Positions 14,152 through 21,842 of a stretch of DNA of 50,407 nucleotides are shown here, one piece after another. The notes beneath the pieces are model-generated. The model worked only from the letters and a program-made list of their open reading frames with translations. It was not told where the DNA came from and made no database searches. Source of the stretch: Janthinobacterium violaceinigrum (GTDB taxonomy: Bacteria; Pseudomonadota; Gammaproteobacteria; Burkholderiales; Burkholderiaceae_D); assembly GCF_009208555.1 (NCBI RefSeq), contig NZ_WFLI01000042.1, positions 1 through 50,407 of the forward strand, given 5' to 3'. Position numbers and translations under genes: made by a program. Position 1 is the stretch's first letter, and every line of letters begins with the position of its first letter.

Positions 14152-14610
14152 TTACAGCGCCAGCTTGTAGCCTTCATGGCTGGCGACAAAGCCCAGCTTT
14201 TCATAGAAACGGTGCGCGTCGGGACGGCCCTTGTCCGTCGTCAGCTGCAGCAGCTGGCAGCCGCGCGCGCGGCAGGCTGCCATGGCCCACTCGAACAGGC
14301 GCTGGCCCACGCCCGCGCTGCGGTGCGAGGCGGCGATGCGCACGGCTTCGATCTGGCCGCGCCAGGCGCCGCGGCGGGCAATGCCGGGGATAAATGACAG
14401 TTGCAGCGTACCCACGATGACGTCGCCATCGGCGGCCACCACCAGGCGCTGGTTGGCATCGGCGGCGATCGCCTGGAAGGCGCTGACATAGCAGGCGGCG
14501 GGGGGCGAGGCGACGGTTTCGCGCAGGGCGCCCAGCGCATCGTCGGCCAGCAGGCTGACGATGGCTTCCAGGTCGGCCAGGGTGGCGGTACGAAAAATGA
14601 TGGTATCCAT
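14152..14610 (-). CDS. GNAT-family N-acetyltransferase
   Basis: A 152-residue single-domain acetyltransferase. After MDTIIFRTATLADLEAIVSL come the GNAT strands (VIVGTLQLSFIPG), the acetyl-CoA loop region EAVRIAASHRSAGVGQRLFE with R-x-x-G-x-G/A, and the C-terminal motif B GCQLLQLTTDKGRPDAHRFY followed by EKLGF. Such proteins transfer acetyl from acetyl-CoA to a small-molecule or protein amine; the substrate cannot be told. It is a stand-alone gene, convergent with the Imm32-like gene. Confidence 0.88.
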   Translation of the reverse strand: MDTIIFRTATLADLEAIVSLLADDALGALRETVASPPAACYVSAFQAIAADANQRLVVAADGDVIVGTLQLSFIPGIARRGAWRGQIEAVRIAASHRSAGVGQRLFEWAMAACRARGCQLLQLTTDKGRPDAHRFYEKLGFVASHEGYKLAL

Positions 14611-14707
14611 GGTGGCTCCAGTGAATCGGCAGCACGATTGTACGGGCGTGCGGTCCGCCCGGCCAGTCAGGTAACATACGCCACCGCCGCTTTACAGAGA
14701 ACACCCG

Positions 14708-15703
14708 ATGCCCGATTCCCGAACCACCCTGCCCTGGCTGCGCACTGCCGTGCTGGCCGCCGCGCTGGCCAGCCTGTCCGCCTGCGCCAGCCCGCCCGCG
14801 CACGAAGCGCTGTTCCTCGCCACCACGCTCACGCCCGCGCACTCGTTCACCAAGGGCATCGAAGGCCCGGCCGTCGATGCGGATGGCAATATCTATGCCG
14901 TCAACTTTGCGCGCCAGCAAACCATCGGCAAGGTCAGCCCTGGCGGCATGGGCGAGGTGTACCTGACCCTGCCAGGCACCAGCATCGCCAACGGCATCCG
15001 TTTCGGCAGCCGCGGCCAGATGTATTTGGCCGACTACATGGAACACACGATTTACCTGGTGGACCCGGCCACGCGCGCACTCACCATCCACGCGCGCGAG
15101 CCGCGCATGACGCAGCCGAACGATATCGCCATCACGGCCGATGACGTGCTGTATGCGAGCGACCCGAACTGGAAGGAAAACACGGGCCGCGTGTGGCGCA
15201 TCGCGCAGGATGGCACGGTGACCCTGGCGCTCGACACCATGGGCACGGCCAACGGCATCGAGGTCAGTCCCGACGGCAAGATTTTGTACGTGAATGAAAG
15301 CGTGCAGCGCAATATCTGGATGTATGACATCGCGGCCGACGGCAACCTGAGCGGCAAGCGCCTGCTGATCAGGTTCGACGATTTCGGCATGGACGGCATG
15401 CGCGTGGACGTCGACGGCAACCTGTACGTGACGCGCTACGGCAAGGGCAGCGTCGTCAAACTGTCGCCGCAGGGACGCATCCTGCGCGAAATCAGCGTGC
15501 CCGGCGCCAAGCCCAGCAACATCACCTTCGGCGGCCCCGATGGCCGCACGGCGTACGTGACGGAAGTGGTGCAGGGCCGGCTGCTGCAGTTCCGCGTCGA
15601 CCGCCCGGGCCTGGAATGGCAGCGCGCGCGGCAGCACAGGGCGAATGCAGCAGCGGCGGCAGCAGCAGCGCCTGCCGCCGCCGAACACGTCAGCGCGGAA
15701 TGA
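14708..15703 (+). CDS. SMP-30/gluconolactonase-like beta-propeller lipoprotein
   Basis: 331 residues starting MPDSRTTLPW. The N-terminus is a lipoprotein signal with lipobox LSAC (Cys26), so the protein should be anchored in an envelope membrane. The rest is a series of propeller blades: GPAVDADGNIYAVNFARQQT, ANGIRFGSRGQMYLADYMEH, PNDIAITADDVLYASDPNWK, ANGIEVSPDGKILYVNES and GMRVDVDGNLYVTRYGKGSV. These match the SMP-30/gluconolactonase/LRE-like region (sugar lactonase, strictosidine synthase relatives). The acid residues that hold the metal look present. The substrate is unknown. The last 35 residues are Ala-rich and low complexity. It is convergent with the reductase gene, overlapping its end by 14 bases. 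Confidence 0.85.
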   Translation: MPDSRTTLPWLRTAVLAAALASLSACASPPAHEALFLATTLTPAHSFTKGIEGPAVDADGNIYAVNFARQQTIGKVSPGGMGEVYLTLPGTSIANGIRFGSRGQMYLADYMEHTIYLVDPATRALTIHAREPRMTQPNDIAITADDVLYASDPNWKENTGRVWRIAQDGTVTLALDTMGTANGIEVSPDGKILYVNESVQRNIWMYDIAADGNLSGKRLLIRFDDFGMDGMRVDVDGNLYVTRYGKGSVVKLSPQGRILREISVPGAKPSNITFGGPDGRTAYVTEVVQGRLLQFRVDRPGLEWQRARQHRANAAAAAAAAPAAAEHVSAE

Positions 15704-16757
15704 TGCGTTGCGCCTTCAACTGCTCGAACAGATGGAAGAAGGCGTCCGGCGTATCCTGGTAGTCGAGGAAGCCGGCCTTGCGGCTCTTGCCCATGTCCGT
15801 CATCACTTCCATCGGCCGCCCCAGGTCGGCATCCGTATGCCACCAGGAAGCGAGGCGGCCGATGTCAGGCTCCGCCAGGCCATGCTGCTGCGCGATGGCG
15901 CGCCATTGGGCGGGCGCATCCTGCATGCGGCCGGCCAGCGGCGCCATCGTCTCGGGCAGGTCCGCCGCCTCGATACCGAAATACGCGGCCAGGCGGGGCC
16001 ACAGCCACTTCCAGCGGAACACGTCGCCATTGACGATATTGAAGTCCTCGTTGCGCGCGGCGGGGCTGTCCGCCGCCCACGCCAGGTGGCGCGCGATCTG
16101 GCCCGCGTCCGTCATGTCGGACAGGCCGTGCCATTGCGCGGGCGAACCCGGAAACACGAAGGGCTGGCCACTGGCCTTGCACAGGTGCGCATACACGGCC
16201 AAAGTTAATCCCATATTCATGGCATTGCCCAGCGCATAGCCGATGATGGTGTGCGGGCGGTGCACGCTCCACGTAAAGCCGTATTGCGCGGCCGCTTCAA
16301 ACAACCGGTCTTCCTGTTCATAGTAGAAATTGTCCACGTCCTGGCGGCCCTGCTCTTCGCGGAACGGCGTGACGGGCACGGCGCCCTGGCCATACGCGTC
16401 GAACGGTCCCAGATAATGCTTGAGGCCCGTCACCAGCGCCGCGTGGCGCAAGTGGCCAGCAGGTCCCAGCGCGGCCAGCACATTGGCCACCATGGCGCCA
16501 TTGACGCGGATGTTGTCCTGCTCGCTTTCCTGCCGCGCCCAGGCTGTAAAAAAGACGTGGCTGGCATCGAGGCCGGCCAGGCCGGCGGCGACGGCCGCGC
16601 CATCGGTCGCATCGAGCTGCAGGGAAGCGCAGCCGGCGGGCACGGGCGTGCGGCCCCGCGAGACGCCCGTGACCTGCCAGCCGTGCGCCAGCAAATGGCT
16701 GGCCAGCTTGCTGCCGATGACGCCGCTGGCGCCGATGATGAGGGCGTGTTTTTGCAT
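15690..16757 (-). CDS. PRISE-type short-chain reductase (NAD(P)H-dependent)
   Basis: 355 residues from MQKHALIIGASGVIGSKLAS; a longer frame upstream is not needed. The Rossmann motif GASGVIG is at the N-terminus. ALVTGLKHY and NFYYEQEDRLF, with the reactive Lys and Tyr, are the signature of the PRISE group (progesterone 5-beta-reductase/iridoid synthase-like). Length fits the group. These enzymes reduce activated C=C bonds of enones. In bacteria the true substrate is usually unknown; detoxification of reactive carbonyls is an inference. It is divergent from a LysR gene across 98 bases that contain three copies of an 8-mer. Confidence 0.85.
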   Translation of the reverse strand: MQKHALIIGASGVIGSKLASHLLAHGWQVTGVSRGRTPVPAGCASLQLDATDGAAVAAGLAGLDASHVFFTAWARQESEQDNIRVNGAMVANVLAALGPAGHLRHAALVTGLKHYLGPFDAYGQGAVPVTPFREEQGRQDVDNFYYEQEDRLFEAAAQYGFTWSVHRPHTIIGYALGNAMNMGLTLAVYAHLCKASGQPFVFPGSPAQWHGLSDMTDAGQIARHLAWAADSPAARNEDFNIVNGDVFRWKWLWPRLAAYFGIEAADLPETMAPLAGRMQDAPAQWRAIAQQHGLAEPDIGRLASWWHTDADLGRPMEVMTDMGKSRKAGFLDYQDTPDAFFHLFEQLKAQRIIPR

Positions 16758-16790
16758 GGGATACAAGCTCCAAAAGAAAAAAACCATCAT

Positions 16791-16854
16791 ATCCGCGACA
16801 TCAATTCTTATCCGCGATACTATTTCACTCTATTCATGAATAAAATTCGCGGAT
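16791..16854. promoter_or_regulatory. Three copies of ATCCGCGA in a divergent promoter region
   Basis: ATCCGCGA occurs at 16791-16798 and 16810-16817, and inverted (TCGCGGAT) at 16847-16854, all between the reductase and the LysR gene. A 19-base step between the two direct copies places them on nearly the same face of the helix. It is a good candidate for the operator of the adjacent LysR protein; no binding is shown. Confidence 0.5.
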
Positions 16855-16855
16855 C

Positions 16856-17770
16856 ATGTTTTCATCGGAACATTTAAAGGGCCTCACGCCCTTCCTCGCC
16901 ACGGCCGACGCGGGCAGTTTTACCAAAGCGGCCGAGCGCCTGCACCTGAGCAGCTCGGCCGTCAGCAAGAGCGTGGCGCGGCTGGAAGAACGGCTGGGCG
17001 TGCTGCTGTTCGAGCGCAGCACGCGCCGCTTGAAACTGAGCGACGCGGGCCGCGCCTACTACGCCACCTGCAAGCGCGTGCTGCAGGAACTGGCGGACGC
17101 GGAAGACGTGCTGGGCGAGCACGCGACGGCACTGGCGGGCAAGGTGCGCATCGGCGTGCCCGCCTCGTATGGCCGCCTGCGCGTGATGCCGGCGCTGCTG
17201 GAACTGTGCGCGCAGTATCCGCGCCTGCAGCCGTCGATCGCCTTCAGCGACCGCTTCGTCGACCTGTTCGAAGAGCGCATCGACATCGCCGTGCGCATCG
17301 GCGCGCCCTCGCACTGGCCCGCCGCGCTGGGGCAGATGCACCTGGGCGACGAACAGCTGATCCTGTGCGCGGCGCCCGCCTACCTGGCGCGGCGCGGCAC
17401 GCCCGCGTCCATCGCGCAGCTCGATGAGCACGACTGCATCGCCTACGGACGCGGCGACGGTTCGCCCATGCCGTGGCTGTTCCACGACGAAGACAACGGC
17501 GGACAGGTCGAGTACCGCCTGGCCTCTCCCCGCATGACGGTGGGCGATGCGGAAGCGCGCACGGCCGCCGTGCTGGCCGGCCTGGGCGTGGCGCAGCTGG
17601 CCACCTGGCTGGTGCACGAGCACCTGGCCACGGGCGCCATCGTGGCGGTGCTGCCGGCACTGGCCACGCAAGGCTTGCCCCTGTACCTGGCCTGGCCGCT
17701 GGCGCGCCAGTTGACGCCGAAAACAGGCACCCTGCTGCAGGAATTGCGGCAGCGGCTGACGATCAGTTGA
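16856..17770 (+). CDS. LysR-family transcriptional regulator
   Basis: 304 residues, standard LysR length. The N-terminal winged helix reads FLATADAGSFTKAAERLHLS and SSAVSKSVARLEERLGVLLF, ending in the usual FERSTRRLKLS. The effector domain follows (VRIGVPASYGRLRVMPALLE; DIAVRIGAPSHWPAALGQMH), of the kind close to the AaeR/DmlR subgroup. It most likely controls the divergent reductase gene, as typical for LysR pairs, and possibly itself. The ATG at 16856 is only two bases after an 8-mer that may be part of the operator, which fits autorepression. Confidence 0.9.
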   Translation: MFSSEHLKGLTPFLATADAGSFTKAAERLHLSSSAVSKSVARLEERLGVLLFERSTRRLKLSDAGRAYYATCKRVLQELADAEDVLGEHATALAGKVRIGVPASYGRLRVMPALLELCAQYPRLQPSIAFSDRFVDLFEERIDIAVRIGAPSHWPAALGQMHLGDEQLILCAAPAYLARRGTPASIAQLDEHDCIAYGRGDGSPMPWLFHDEDNGGQVEYRLASPRMTVGDAEARTAAVLAGLGVAQLATWLVHEHLATGAIVAVLPALATQGLPLYLAWPLARQLTPKTGTLLQELRQRLTIS

Positions 17771-17788
17771 TGCAGTTGAAAATTCCGC

Positions 17789-17819
17789 TTGACCCTGACG
17801 CTACGTCAGGCGCGATTCT
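17789..17819 (+). promoter_or_regulatory. MerR-type promoter with operator dyad in the spacer
   Basis: TTGACC (17789-17794) is the -35 and GATTCT (17814-17819) the -10, separated by 19 bases rather than 17. The spacer holds the dyad CCTGACG-CTA-CGTCAGG (17794-17810). Long spacer plus central dyad is the hallmark of promoters remodelled by MerR-family activators. The gene behind it encodes a MerR-family protein, so it is autoregulated. Confidence 0.75.
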
Positions 17820-17848
17820 GCTTGCACGCACCCGGAAAGGAGTACCCC

Positions 17849-18883
17849 ATGCTGTTGAAAATCGGTGAACTGGCCAGGCTCACGGGCCTGACCATCCGCA
17901 CCCTGCACCACTACGACAGCATCGGTCTGCTCTCGCCCTCGGCGCGCACGCAAGCTGGCTACCGCCTGTACCAGCACAGCGACATGGACCGGCTGCACCG
18001 GATCATGGCGCTGCGCAAGTTCGGGTTGTCGCTGGCCGATATCGCCAACGCACTCGCCGGCCCGGATCTGCCCTTGAGCGCCATCGTGGCGCAGCAGATC
18101 GCCATGCTGGAACGCCAGATCGCGCAGGCTTCCACCCTGCGCGAACGCCTGCGCAGCTTGCAGGCACAACTGGCGCAAGGGCAGGCACCGGAACTGGCCG
18201 AGTGGCTCACCACGATGGAGTTGATGACCATGTACGACAAATACTTTACCCCCGAAGAACTGCAACAGATACCGCTGCTGTCCGATGCGGCCGTGGAACA
18301 GGAATGGAAAGCACTGGTAGCGAGAGTGCGCGCCGTCAAGGACGCCGGCGCCGGCCCCGGCGATGCACGCGCGCAAGCCCTGGCCACGGAATGGATGGTC
18401 AAGCTGGTGCGCGACACGGGCGCCCACCCGGGCCTGTTTGCACGCCTGAACAGCATGCATGCGCAGGAACCATCGATGCAGGCCACGACCAGCATCGATG
18501 CAGACTTGATGCAGTTCATCATCGCCGCCTTCAATGCCTCGCGCATCGCGCTGTACCAGCCTTTCCTCGATGAACAGGAATACGCGTACCTGGTGGCCAA
18601 CTACGGCAAGCGCTCGGGCGAATGGCCAGCCCTGATCGCGGCCGTGCGCGCCGCCATCGATGCGCGCACGCCGCCCACCGACCCGGCCGTGCTGCAGCTG
18701 GCGCGGCAGTGGCTGGACCTGTTCCGCTCGTATGCCGGCACGGACCCGGGCACGCAGCTGAAATTCCGCCAGGCGCACCAGCAGGAACCGCGCTTGATGG
18801 AGGGCAGCTTTGTCGATGCCGCCATGCTGCAGTACCTGAGCGCGGCGATGGCTGTGGTGGCGCAGGAGCGCCCCGGCGCATAA
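17849..18883 (+). CDS. MerR-family regulator with C-terminal TipAS-like region
   Basis: 344 residues from the ATG at 17849, preceded by GGAAAGGAG. MLLKIGELARLTGLTIRTLH followed by HYDSIGLLSPSART and GYRLYQ is the MerR winged helix. A coiled coil (about residues 75-115) follows. Next comes a helical region starting MTMYDKYFTPEELQQI, of the TipAS type, which binds hydrophobic drugs in TipA. The segment after about 215 repeats the same pattern (EWPALIAAVRAAID ... QLARQWLDLFRSYAG), so there seem to be two ligand-binding units rather than one. Its own promoter has the MerR arrangement. No efflux or resistance gene lies beside it, so only self-control is directly supported. Confidence 0.88.
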   Translation: MLLKIGELARLTGLTIRTLHHYDSIGLLSPSARTQAGYRLYQHSDMDRLHRIMALRKFGLSLADIANALAGPDLPLSAIVAQQIAMLERQIAQASTLRERLRSLQAQLAQGQAPELAEWLTTMELMTMYDKYFTPEELQQIPLLSDAAVEQEWKALVARVRAVKDAGAGPGDARAQALATEWMVKLVRDTGAHPGLFARLNSMHAQEPSMQATTSIDADLMQFIIAAFNASRIALYQPFLDEQEYAYLVANYGKRSGEWPALIAAVRAAIDARTPPTDPAVLQLARQWLDLFRSYAGTDPGTQLKFRQAHQQEPRLMEGSFVDAAMLQYLSAAMAVVAQERPGA

Positions 18884-18897
18884 GTTGACGTGTGGCA

Positions 18898-18940
18898 TCT
18901 CGTGGGCGGGGCCATGTAGAATCGGCCTTCGCCCACGAGA
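18898..18940 (+). promoter_or_regulatory. Perfect 11-bp inverted repeat in a 5' leader
   Basis: TCTCGTGGGCG (18898-18908) and CGCCCACGAGA (18930-18940) are perfectly complementary with a 21-base spacer. The second arm runs directly into the GAGAGGAAA ribosome site of the next gene. It could be an operator or an RNA hairpin hiding the ribosome site. It has no T run, so it is not a plain terminator. Confidence 0.5.
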
Positions 18941-18950
18941 GGAAAAACCG

Positions 18951-20030
18951 ATGCGCCGCTTTCTGTTTGCTTGCCTGACCCTGCCCGCCCTGCATGCCGC
19001 CATGGCGGCCGAGCCGCCCGTGCAAGGGGTGTGGCAGGGCACTCTGGGCAAGGCCAATGTCGTGGCCTGCTTCAACCAGCCCAGCCCCACGCAAGGCGCG
19101 GACCGCAGCGGCAACTATTACTACACGCGCTACAAGACGCCCATCATGCTGGCCAAGCCGAACGGCAAGGCCCTGTGGCAAGAGCAGGATGCCAAGGGCA
19201 ACACGACGGGCACCTGGTCCTTGAATGCGCCGCAAGATGGCAAAGTCACCGGCACCTGGACGGACCCGAAAAGCGGCAAGACCGTGCCCCTGGCCTTGAC
19301 CCTGCTGGAAGCGGCGGGCGACCGCGAGCATCCATCGTGCGCCAGCGATGCCTACAACCTGGCGCTGGAAGACTTTCCCAGCACCAAAGTGAGCAAACCC
19401 ATCGCCTTCGAAGGCAAGCAATACCGCAATCTGCAAGTGGGCGACACCATCACGGTAGAGCTGATCGCTCCCGGCGATGGCGTGGCGAAAATCAACGCGC
19501 AGCTGCGCGCCGTGCTGGCGAAGAACAAGAAAGACCTGGCCGACTTCTATGCCACGCGCCGCGAATACCTGGGCCGCAACGGTTTCACGACGGAAGACGA
19601 AGTGTATGCGGAGCCAACCTACTGGTCGCCGCGCTGGGTGACGATCAAGTTCTACCGCTGGCCGGCCGGTTATGGCGCCAACGGCATCTCCATCAAGTTC
19701 CGCACCTGGGACGTGAAGACGGGCCAGGAGACGGACGTGTGGAACTGGTTTGGCGCCAGCGCCAGCGATGGCGACGACAAGGCCGAATTGCCGGACCGCC
19801 TGCGCCAGGCCCTGTTCAAGGGCGTCACCATCGACGCCGAGTGCAAGGGCACGGATTACGACGGCCGTGGCCGCTTCCACCTGTCCCTGAAGCCGGAGGG
19901 CGTGTCGTTCTGGGAAGACTCCAACGGCAGCGGCTGCGAAAACGACTTCCTGCTGCCCTACAACAAGGTCGGCCCCTTCCTCACCGTCAAGGGCCGCGCC
20001 GCGCTCAGCGATCTATTGCCGAAGAACTAG
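18951..20030 (+). CDS. Secreted hypothetical protein, 359 aa
   Basis: MRRFLFACLTLPALHAAMAA is a signal peptide cleaved before EPPVQG. The N-terminal part of the mature protein (WQGTLGKANVVACFNQ and later GTWSLNAPQDGKVTGTWTDP) is beta-rich, as in small lipocalin-like or YbjQ-type barrels. The C-terminal half contains a Trp/Tyr-rich region (YWSPRWVTIKFYRWPAGYGA). I do not recognise a family. It is probably periplasmic. The leader carries a perfect inverted repeat overlapping its ribosome-site region. It is convergent with the M24 gene, nine bases away. Confidence 0.75.
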   Translation: MRRFLFACLTLPALHAAMAAEPPVQGVWQGTLGKANVVACFNQPSPTQGADRSGNYYYTRYKTPIMLAKPNGKALWQEQDAKGNTTGTWSLNAPQDGKVTGTWTDPKSGKTVPLALTLLEAAGDREHPSCASDAYNLALEDFPSTKVSKPIAFEGKQYRNLQVGDTITVELIAPGDGVAKINAQLRAVLAKNKKDLADFYATRREYLGRNGFTTEDEVYAEPTYWSPRWVTIKFYRWPAGYGANGISIKFRTWDVKTGQETDVWNWFGASASDGDDKAELPDRLRQALFKGVTIDAECKGTDYDGRGRFHLSLKPEGVSFWEDSNGSGCENDFLLPYNKVGPFLTVKGRAALSDLLPKN

Positions 20031-20038
20031 GCGCTGCG

Positions 20039-20728
20039 TCAAACATAGTAGCTGTCGTCGAGCAGCATGTCCTCGAAAAACGCGCCATACGGCAAGGTCG
20101 GATGGCGCAGATGGATTTCCAGGATCCAGCGCATGGGCGATGGCGAAAAATCCGCGTCGGCCAGCGCGCCCGCGTAAATCGTGGCGTGCGGGAAATCGGA
20201 CACGCGATGCCCGCCCAGGTCAAAGTTCAATTCCCAGCCCAGCTTGCGCGCTTCCTGCTCTGCGTAGGCGTACAGGGCCTGGCCCGTCAGCCGCTCGCGC
20301 AGCCACACGGCCCGTACCTGGTGAAACAGGCATTCCACATCGCGCGCGCAGCGCGCATAGTCCGCCTGTTGCGCGCTGTCGCCCACCGTGAACGTGGCGC
20401 CGCCATCGCCTTCCCATGCCTGCACGCGGGGCGCGATATCGAGGAAGAAAATATCGTGCTCTTGCAAGGCCACGCCCGGCTCGGATGCGCGCTTCATCGG
20501 TTTGAGCGTATTGCGGCCAAAGCGTACGCGCGTGGGGTGCCAGCTCAGCGCCAGCCCCATGTCCAGCAGCACTTGTTTCGCCATCGCCACGGCGTCTTCT
20601 TCCAGCATGCCGGGCCGGATGCGCGCGGCAATGGCGGCAAGTGCTTCGCGCGTCTTGCGGCGCGCCAGCAGCATGCCGTCTTCAGTATAGGCGGGGCCGA
20701 CCCGCTCGGCGTCCAGTGTGGTGTGCAT
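20039..20728 (-). CDS. M24-family peptidase-like protein
   Basis: 229 residues. After MHTTLDAERVGPAYTEDGML and the helix RRKTREALAAIAARIRPGML come the pita-bread fold segments: HPTRVRFGRNT, FFLDIAPRVQAWEGDGGATF (metal-ligand type Asp pair D...D), GGHRVSDFPHATIY and MRWILEIHLRHP. The arrangement fits the M24 aminopeptidase P/creatinase group without the N-terminal domain. It is a short version (typical single domain about 220-250). The metal-binding residues appear only partly conserved, so activity is uncertain. It is a single gene between convergent and tandem neighbours. Confidence 0.78.
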   Translation of the reverse strand: MHTTLDAERVGPAYTEDGMLLARRKTREALAAIAARIRPGMLEEDAVAMAKQVLLDMGLALSWHPTRVRFGRNTLKPMKRASEPGVALQEHDIFFLDIAPRVQAWEGDGGATFTVGDSAQQADYARCARDVECLFHQVRAVWLRERLTGQALYAYAEQEARKLGWELNFDLGGHRVSDFPHATIYAGALADADFSPSPMRWILEIHLRHPTLPYGAFFEDMLLDDSYYV

Positions 20729-20861
20729 GTTTGACTTTCCTCAAGGGCGCGGCCGAAGTGGCGCGCCTGCAGCAAAGTATAGATTTGCGGATGCGGCGGC
20801 AGGGGCCCTGGCTGCCGCGTATTCCGGACAGCGTGGCAGGCATTCCTGCCATGCGCGCCCG

Positions 20862-21839
20862 TCAGGCGCCGGGGTGGCTGGAAAAATGCTGCCGGTACTG
20901 CCTGGCCGACACGCCCAGCCGCCGCAAAAACACGGCGCGCAGCTGATCGGCCGTGCCGAAGCCGCAGCGCCAGGCGATGGTTTTCAGCGGTGCATCGCCG
21001 GCGGCCAGCAAGGCGCGCGCCGCATCGAGCCGGGCGCTTTCGATGAAGCGGGCCGGCGTCACGCCCAGCTCGCGCGCGAAGACGCGGGCAAAGTTGCGCG
21101 GGCTCATGGCGACCAGCTGCGCCAGGGTCTCCACGTCCAGCGCCTCGCCCAAGTGCGCGAGCACGTATTGCTGCGCCTGCGCCACGGGCGAGGCCACGTC
21201 CAGCACGGGCGTCAGGTGCGGGCTGAACTGCGACTGCCCACCCTGGCGCTGCGTGTACACCACCACGCGGCGCGCCACCTGCAGCGCCAGCTGCGCGCCG
21301 CCCACGCCACCCGCCTCGGCCAGCAACGATAGGGCCAGGTCGATGCCGGCCGTCACGCCGGCCGAGCTGACCAGCTTGCCGTCGTGCACATAAATGCTGT
21401 CCGCATCCACCTGGGCCAGCGGAAAACGGGCAGCCAGCGCCGCCGCATCGTTCCAGTGCGTGGCGACTTTTTTACCGTCAAGCAAGCCCGCGTGCCCCAG
21501 CAAGAACGCACCATTGCAGATGGAACCGTAGCGCCCCGCCCTGCCCGCCGCCTGCGCCAGCCAGGCGCTCAGCGCGGCATCGCGGGGCTGCGCCGGCAAG
21601 CCGGGACCGCCCGCCACCAGCAGCAGGTCGTAGGCGTCGCTGGCCTGCGCGTAATGGCGGTGGGCGGCCAGGCATAGACCGTTCGAGCAGCGCAGCAAGC
21701 CCTCCTGCGTGCCCAGCACCTCGATCGCGTATTGCCGCTCCGGCGGCAAGAAACCGTTCGCTTCGGCAAACACGTCCAGGGGTCCGCTGACGTCGAGCGC
21801 CTGCACGCCGGGAAAGATGAGGATGGCGATGCTGGGCAT
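20862..21839 (-). CDS. GlxA-type regulator (DJ-1/PfpI domain plus AraC HTH)
   Basis: 325 residues, the standard length of the group. The N-terminal DJ-1/PfpI domain (IAILIFPGVQALDVSGPLDV; GSICNGAFLLGHAGLLDGKK with the nucleophile-position Cys) is followed by an AraC/XylS DNA-binding domain (HLGEALDVETLAQLVAMSPR, then NFARVFARELGVTPARFIE, and GFGTADQLRAVFLRRLGVSA). It starts three bases after the dadA stop, so it is the last gene of the operon hxlR-dadA-glxA. Related regulators control amine and amino-acid catabolism, which fits the dehydrogenase next to it. Confidence 0.92.
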   Translation of the reverse strand: MPSIAILIFPGVQALDVSGPLDVFAEANGFLPPERQYAIEVLGTQEGLLRCSNGLCLAAHRHYAQASDAYDLLLVAGGPGLPAQPRDAALSAWLAQAAGRAGRYGSICNGAFLLGHAGLLDGKKVATHWNDAAALAARFPLAQVDADSIYVHDGKLVSSAGVTAGIDLALSLLAEAGGVGGAQLALQVARRVVVYTQRQGGQSQFSPHLTPVLDVASPVAQAQQYVLAHLGEALDVETLAQLVAMSPRNFARVFARELGVTPARFIESARLDAARALLAAGDAPLKTIAWRCGFGTADQLRAVFLRRLGVSARQYRQHFSSHPGA

Positions 21840-21842
21840 GGT

